Shown here in pieces: positions 51,186 to 64,000 of a DNA stretch of 64,000 nt. Origin of the DNA: Haematococcus lacustris (Eukaryota; Chlorophyta; Chlorophyceae; Chlamydomonadales; Haematococcaceae). The DNA is taken from positions 5,300,197 to 5,364,196 of the forward strand of contig JASKMD010000031.1 of assembly GCA_030144725.1 (NCBI GenBank). Direction: 5' to 3'. The notes beneath the pieces are model-generated. The model saw only the letters and a program-made list of their open reading frames with translations, did no database searches and was not told the origin of the DNA. The translations under genes were made by a program, and so were the position numbers. Every line of letters starts with the position of its first letter. Position 1 is the stretch's first letter.

Positions 51186-51512
51186 CTATAATTCATCATC
51201 GCCGTCATCATTCCACCTGCCAACCTTGACGGCAGGCAGTGCAGGCAGCCATACCAGGCTGTCGGCCACAATGGGCTGTACATCGCTATAGGCCTTCACC
51301 TCAGTGTGCCTGTGGGGTGACATCAGATCACATACCCCGCTGGCATCGTGCTCAGCCATCGCAGCAACGTAGTGAGGTTTGCAGCTGTCAAGGGTGCCCC
51401 GATGAAGCCACCTTAACGAAGCCTGACGGTATCTGCTCTGCTCCAACCCTTCCCAGCGCAAGCTCCTATTCAACCTCCTAAACCCCTGGTTGTGTAGTAG
51501 CAGTTGGTACAC
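51186..51512 (-). CDS. Hypothetical 108-codon frame
   Basis: Reads RWLHRGTLDSCKPHYVAAMA and YSDVQPIVADSLVWLPALPA, ending DGDDEL and a stop. The composition is protein-like rather than repetitive, and it lies about 300 bp upstream of UTP21 on the same strand. No family is recognised, no ATG context or flanking splice sites support it, and it could be an old gene fragment. Confidence 0.25.
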   Translation of the reverse strand: MYQLLLHNQGFRRLNRSLRWEGLEQSRYRQASLRWLHRGTLDSCKPHYVAAMAEHDASGVCDLMSPHRHTEVKAYSDVQPIVADSLVWLPALPAVKVGRWNDDGDDEL

Positions 51513-51895
51513 CGAGGAAGCAGGGCTTGGGTGGACACAACAAGGGAAATATACTAGGAGGAAAAGACGACTTAGGGATAGCGGGAGAGCAGCTGTTTGG
51601 GGGTTACGCTGCCCTGCAGCTGGTGCTGGTGACCTCCTAAACTCTCCCTAGTGCTGCAAGGAGTGCATTGGCAGCCCTCTACTCCTCCCCACTGCTGCTT
51701 ACACGCTTTTGCCGATACCCCCTCATGGCCCGCATGCGAGACCCCCTCAGTGTGTTGGGGGTTGTGTTGATGTTCGAGTTGGAGAGGGTGTTGATGGTGG
51801 TAAGTCAGTGGGAGCTTAGCTTGCACTTCCACCAACTGTGACAAACCTGCCTCAGCGATCGGCATAGTCAAAAGCATGTGCAAGGGGTTCACGGT

Positions 51896-53068
51896 CTGTC
51901 AACACATGCACCTCAGGGGGGGCGGCAGGCACCTAGCATGTCAACACATGCACCTCAGGGGGGGCGGCAGGCACCTAGCATGTCAACACATGCACCTCAG
52001 GGGGGGCGGCAGGCACCTAGCATGTCAACACATGCACCTCAGGGGGGGTGGCAGGCACCTAGCATGTCAACACATGCACCTCAGGGGGGGCGGCAGGCAC
52101 CTAGCATGTCAACACATGCACCTCGGGGGGGGCGGCAGGCACCTAGCATGTCAACACATGCACCTCAGGGGGGGCGGCAGGCACCTAGCATGTCAACACA
52201 TGCACCTCAGGGGGGGCGGCAGGCACCTAGCATGTCAACACATGCACCTCAGGGGGGGCGGCAGGCACCTAGCATGTCAACACATGCACCTCAGGGGGGG
52301 CGGCAGGCACCTAGCATGTCAACACATGCACCTCAGGGGGGGCGGCAGGCACCTAGCATGTCAACACATGCACCTCAGGGGGGGCGGCAGGCACCTAGCA
52401 TGTCAACACATGCACCTCAGGGGGGGCGGCAGGCACCTAGCATGTCAACACATGCACCTCAGGGGGGGCGGCAGGCACCTAGCATGTCAACACATGCACC
52501 TCAGGGGGGGCGGCAGGCACCTAGCATGTCAACACATGCACCTCAGGGGGGGCGGCAGGCACCTAGCATGTCAACACATGCACCTCAGGGGGGGTGGCAG
52601 GCACCTAGCATGTCAACACATGCACCTCAGGGGGGGCGGCAGGCACCTAGCATGTCAACACATGCACCTCAGGGGGGGCGGCAGGCACCTAGCATGTCAA
52701 CACATGCACCTCAGGGGGGGCGGCAGGCACCTAGCATGTCAACACATGCACCTCAGGGGGGGTGGCAGGCACCTAGCATGTCAACACATGCACCTCAAGG
52801 GGGGCGGCAGGCACCTAGCATGTCAACACATGCACCTCAGGGGGGGCGGCAGGCACCTAGCATGTCAACACATGCACCTCAGGGGGGGCGGCAGGCACCT
52901 AGCATGTCAACACATGCACCTCAGGGGGGGCGGCAGGCACCTAGCATGTCAACACATGCACCTCAGGGGGGGCGGCAGGCACCTAGCATGTCAACACATG
53001 CACCTCAGGGGGGGCGGCAGGCACCTAGCATGTCAACACATGCACCTCAGGGGGGGCGGGAGGCACAT
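51896..53068. repeat. 42-bp minisatellite, about 28 units
   Basis: The unit is GTCAACACATGCACCTCAGG followed by GGGGGCGGCAGGCACCTAGCAT. Nearly all copies are identical, with single-base variants (GGGGTGGC, CTCGGGG, CTCAAGG). There are no spacers between units. Because 42 is divisible by 3, two plus frames stay open for over 400 codons, but no start, splice or flanking coding context supports translation. Confidence 0.97.
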
Positions 53069-53069
53069 G

Positions 53070-54860
53070 GCCGTGCAATGGAAGTGGCACCTAGAGTCCA
53101 AAACAGCTTCACTGCGACCGCTGCCGCACTGCAGCGCATATGAGATGTCATTCAACTTGTTGCGGTGTGCCAGCGTAGGTGATGTCATGGCCCTGGCTGC
53201 TCTGTGCCTTAGCTTGTGCACGGCAGCAACAGTTTCAGTTTGAGGCTTCCGCCCAAGCCCTGCACACGTCACTGTAGTGCTGCAGCAGCAGCTGGGTCCT
53301 ATGGCAACAACAGGTGCATGGTATGGCAGGCGACACTGTCCGCATACACCTCACAGCACTGTGTGTAGAAAAAAGCCAGGCTGTCCCCCGCCATCCAGAC
53401 CATACGCTTCCAGCCCTGCTCACGTAATTGGAGCTCATGGCTGTCAGCCCTGGGCGCAATGGCTGGACATCACACGCGTTCATGGGTGCTGGCAGAGTAA
53501 CAGCTGGTCCCTGGCTGGCAAGTTCCTGGTATCCATGAAGTGATGTGTGTCTGGGATGCTGGCAGTAGCTAGGCCAGGGCAAATCTTGGAGCAATGTGTA
53601 TGAGAGTGTCAAGACCAGGCATTGGCACTGCTTGGGAGCTGCGTTAGCAGTGTATTTCATGGGGTATGGGTGGCTGTGCATTACCAATTGCATCGCCTGG
53701 CTTTAAAGGGTTCAGCCGGCTTAGGGTGCGGTACCTGCCATGCTGGGCCTGCTAGTAAACTGAAGGATGCTAGCAATGTGTGTGCTGGTCCAGTCAGCAT
53801 GCCGACACCGATGGTTGCAGGGGGTGGCAGGTGACAGGTTGCAGGGTGTGCGGGTGCACTGGGCTGCCATGGAAGCAGTGCAGGGTGTTCAGGGACATGG
53901 ACACGGCTCTGATGATGTTGATGGGGTGACGGCTGCCACTGGGTGTGACGTGGGGCCATCAGAGTTGAGCATGGCATGGCAATGGGTCACAAAATGGTGC
54001 AGGCATCAGCATCAGGTCATGGAGAGGTCTCAGCTGGTGAAGTGTCTAATGGCTAATGGGGTGTGTGCAAGTGGTGCGTAGGACGCAATGGTTGTTGTAA
54101 TGGAGCCTAGCGTGCTCTGTAAGTTCTGTCCAGCTCAGACCAGGTGAGAAGAAAGACGAAGATTACGCAAGTATTCACCGTGCACGGGCGAGTCCAGTAT
54201 TCAGCACATGCAAGAATTTATATCTTCAAAACTCCTAGGGGTCGGCGTGCGGCCTGCGCAAGAATTGTGTAAGGTGTCCCTCCGCACAGAATCGCGAAAG
54301 AAGCACTGTGCCGTGAGATCGACTTCCGGTCAGCGGTTTTAAAACCCCACAAATAGTAGCTACCAGCGAACCTGGCTCAGCAAGCGATGGCGATGCAGCC
54401 AGCGAAGAGATAGTTCTGACTTCGCGGACGGTCAAAAAGTCAAACGGTTCACAGCCAAAAAGTCAAACGAGTCGAGTCCAAGGATGGCTGCGGCCACATT
54501 TGGTTGCGGCTGCTGACGAGCTACAGCGTAGCTAGCTCCAATAGCCTCCTCCTGTACCCCTCCAACAGGGTATTGCGATGAGGCGACAAGTAGGCTGGAT
54601 GATTGCCTTCAGGCCGTGCCAGGCCTCGCACACGCTGTAACAGCCTCGCACACGCTGTAGCCAGAACCATAGCGGCGTATACACGTAGGTACGTATATAC
54701 ATGTAGCGTACATGTACATATAGCGTACCCCGACAACCGTAACTGCGGGTGTGTCCGTAATCGCGGGTCAAATGCAATTCGCTGAAGTATGCAGCCAGCC
54801 AGCCAATGACAATCATTGCGCGGGAACCACCTGGTGATGCATACGAGGGATGTGGCGACG
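53070..54860. other. Mostly non-coding interval with possible exon debris
   Basis: One minus-strand stretch at about 53445-53308 reads GWKRMVWMAGDSLAFFYTQC then CEVYADSVACHTMHLLLP and a stop, which looks protein-like but is isolated. Nothing else convincing was seen. 54090-54560 is AT-richer. 54660-54740 is rich in GTACATGTAC-type palindromes. Confidence 0.3.
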
Positions 54861-54867
54861 ACACCCG

Positions 54868-55356
54868 GACATGGCAGCCGGGCAGCCGGTCAGGGTAGGG
54901 CAGCAGCAGGGCAGCCGGGCAGGGTAGGGCAGCAGCAGGGCATCAGGGCAGCCGGGCAGGGTAGGGCAGCAGCAGGGCAGCCGGGCAGGGTAGGGCAGCA
55001 GCAGGGCAGCCGGTCAGGGTAGGGCAGCAGCAGGGCAGCAGGGCAGGGTAGGGCAGCAGCAGGGGAGCAGGGCAGCCATCAGGGTAGGGCAGCAGCAGGG
55101 CATCAGGGCAGCTGGTCATGGTAGGGCAGCAGCAGGGCAGGGTAGGGCAGCAGCAGGGCAGCCGTGCAGCCGGTCAGGGAAGGGCAGCAGCAGGGCAGCC
55201 GAACAGGGTAGGGCAGCAGCAGGGCAGCCGTGCAGCCGGTCAGGGTAGGGCAGCAGCAGGGCAGCCGAACAGGGTAGGGCAGCAGCAGGGCAGCCGGTCA
55301 GGGTAGGGCAGCAGCAGGGCAGCAGGGCAGCCATCAGGGTAGGGCAGCAGCAGGGC
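54868..55356. repeat. GGGCAGCAGCAGGGCAGCCG minisatellite
   Basis: About 17 irregular units built on CAGGGTAGGGCAGCAGCAGG with variable GCAGCCGGG/GTGCAGCCGGT inserts. Unit length varies (about 25-43 bp). No coding value. Confidence 0.9.
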
Positions 55357-55359
55357 GGG

Positions 55360-55950
55360 AGTTTGAATAGTTGTTGTGCACCAAACTGCATACTCACTTT
55401 TGCATAATGATATAATGCATACTCACTTTCGCATAATGATGTAATAATACGTACATACCGTCATTTTCGTCGCTGCATACGCTTCAGGCCACCCTACAGA
55501 TAATGTTGTGTACAGTGAGGTGTTTGCTGCATAGCCTGCTGGCCCTGACACCGATGAGGGGTTGGTAGGGCAGACACAGCCATTGCTGTCACAGTTGGAC
55601 TCACTCGGACTCACTTACTCAGACTCAGCACTCAAACTCACACATCCAGCACTCAGCACTGTGGATTGGTGCAAGAGCTGGTGCAAGGACTGGTGCAAGA
55701 GCGCTGTGGCCGGAGGCTGCAGCTTGGTCCGTGTGCCCCGTACGCTGTCGGACGGGCCCGCTGTACTAGTAGTTTTCAACAGCCATGTGGTATGAATTAT
55801 AGGGGGTGGCATGGATTATGTTTTCATTATATGCTATATTGTACATAGCAACTGCTTCAACAACTTGAGCATGACGCCTTCCTAGGTAGCACAACAAGTT
55901 GAATAAGGGACTGCAGCTGAGTACTTGGGCGCAAATTTTGCTGGTACCTC
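55360..55950. other. Intergenic interval 3' of the AAA+ gene
   Basis: Contains a 35-bp direct repeat of TGCATACTCACTTT(T/C)GCATAATGAT (55387-55442) and a short ACTCA/TGGTGCAAGA-rich stretch (55600-55705). No gene is supported. Confidence 0.4.
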
Positions 55951-55955
55951 ATAGG

Positions 55956-64000
<8,045 letters not shown>

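Noticed and set aside
51896..53068. CRISPR-like or coding tandem array
   Set aside because: Units are directly abutting with no unique spacers, the context is eukaryotic, and the open frames come from a period divisible by three.
53681..54081. Opposed frames at 53681-53977 (-) and 53767-54081 (+)
   Set aside because: Neither shows a recognisable motif, splice context or paralog; composition is typical of GC-rich intergenic sequence here.

Overview
This is a eukaryotic nuclear window. It is GC-rich and gene-bearing, with many short exons bounded by GT...AG introns (most acceptors read TGCAG), alanine- and glutamine-rich proteins, and very many micro- and minisatellites. A chlorophyte green alga of the Chlamydomonadales type, possibly Haematococcus-like, fits best. 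That identification is inference from style only. No rRNA, tRNA, CRISPR or bacterial operon signals were found.

Three host gene families make up the window. (1) A very large multidomain P-loop protein: an ARM-like N-terminus, a UPF1/ZNFX1-type SF1 helicase, an NFX1-type zinc finger, a three-exon coiled coil, then three CbxX/CfqX (SpoVK-like) AAA+ modules and a small Cys-rich tail. No single copy in the window shows the whole protein. Three plus-strand partial copies are present. Unit 1 (about 1875-5200) runs from helicase C-half to coiled coil. Unit 2 (about 10620-14921) has the ARM exon fused to coiled coil and tail, with the helicase and AAA modules missing. Unit 3 (about 18256-36532) runs from ARM through helicase and zinc finger to coiled coil and has an intact frame. 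A fourth copy on the minus strand (64000-55956) carries coiled coil, three AAA modules and tail, and runs off the right edge. (2) A 2-oxoglutarate/Fe(II) oxygenase-like gene on the minus strand lies convergently after each plus-strand unit. It is full length only at 36726-41600. The copies at 8403 and 15193 are 3' fragments with damage. (3) UTP21/WDR36, a small-subunit processome WD40 protein, occupies 42211-50891 on the minus strand. A fragment of an unrecognised helical protein sits at 1-1531 on the minus strand.

Layout: 1-1531 unknown gene (-); 1875-5200 unit 1 (+); 5500-8382 LTR-like insertion; 8403-9628 broken oxygenase (-); 10620-14921 unit 2 (+, decayed); 15193-17261 oxygenase fragment (-) holding a 796-bp TIR element; 18256-36532 unit 3 (+) holding a TA-flanked pogo-like element, a roughly 640-bp (GACC)n tract and a 7.1-kb compound insertion; 36726-41600 oxygenase (-); 42211-50891 UTP21 (-) holding a second pogo-like element; 51-56 kb mostly satellites; 55956-64000 AAA+ gene (-).

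Paralogous copies supply pre-insertion sequence for several mobile elements, so boundaries and target-site duplications can be read directly: TA for the two pogo-like elements and the 796-bp element, 8 bp for a 5.6-kb foldback element with 1.23-kb arms, and 5 bp for the LTR-like insertion. The picture is of a tandemly duplicated [helicase gene -> <- oxygenase] locus that is being cut apart by internal deletions and transposition, next to a better preserved AAA+ version of the same gene.
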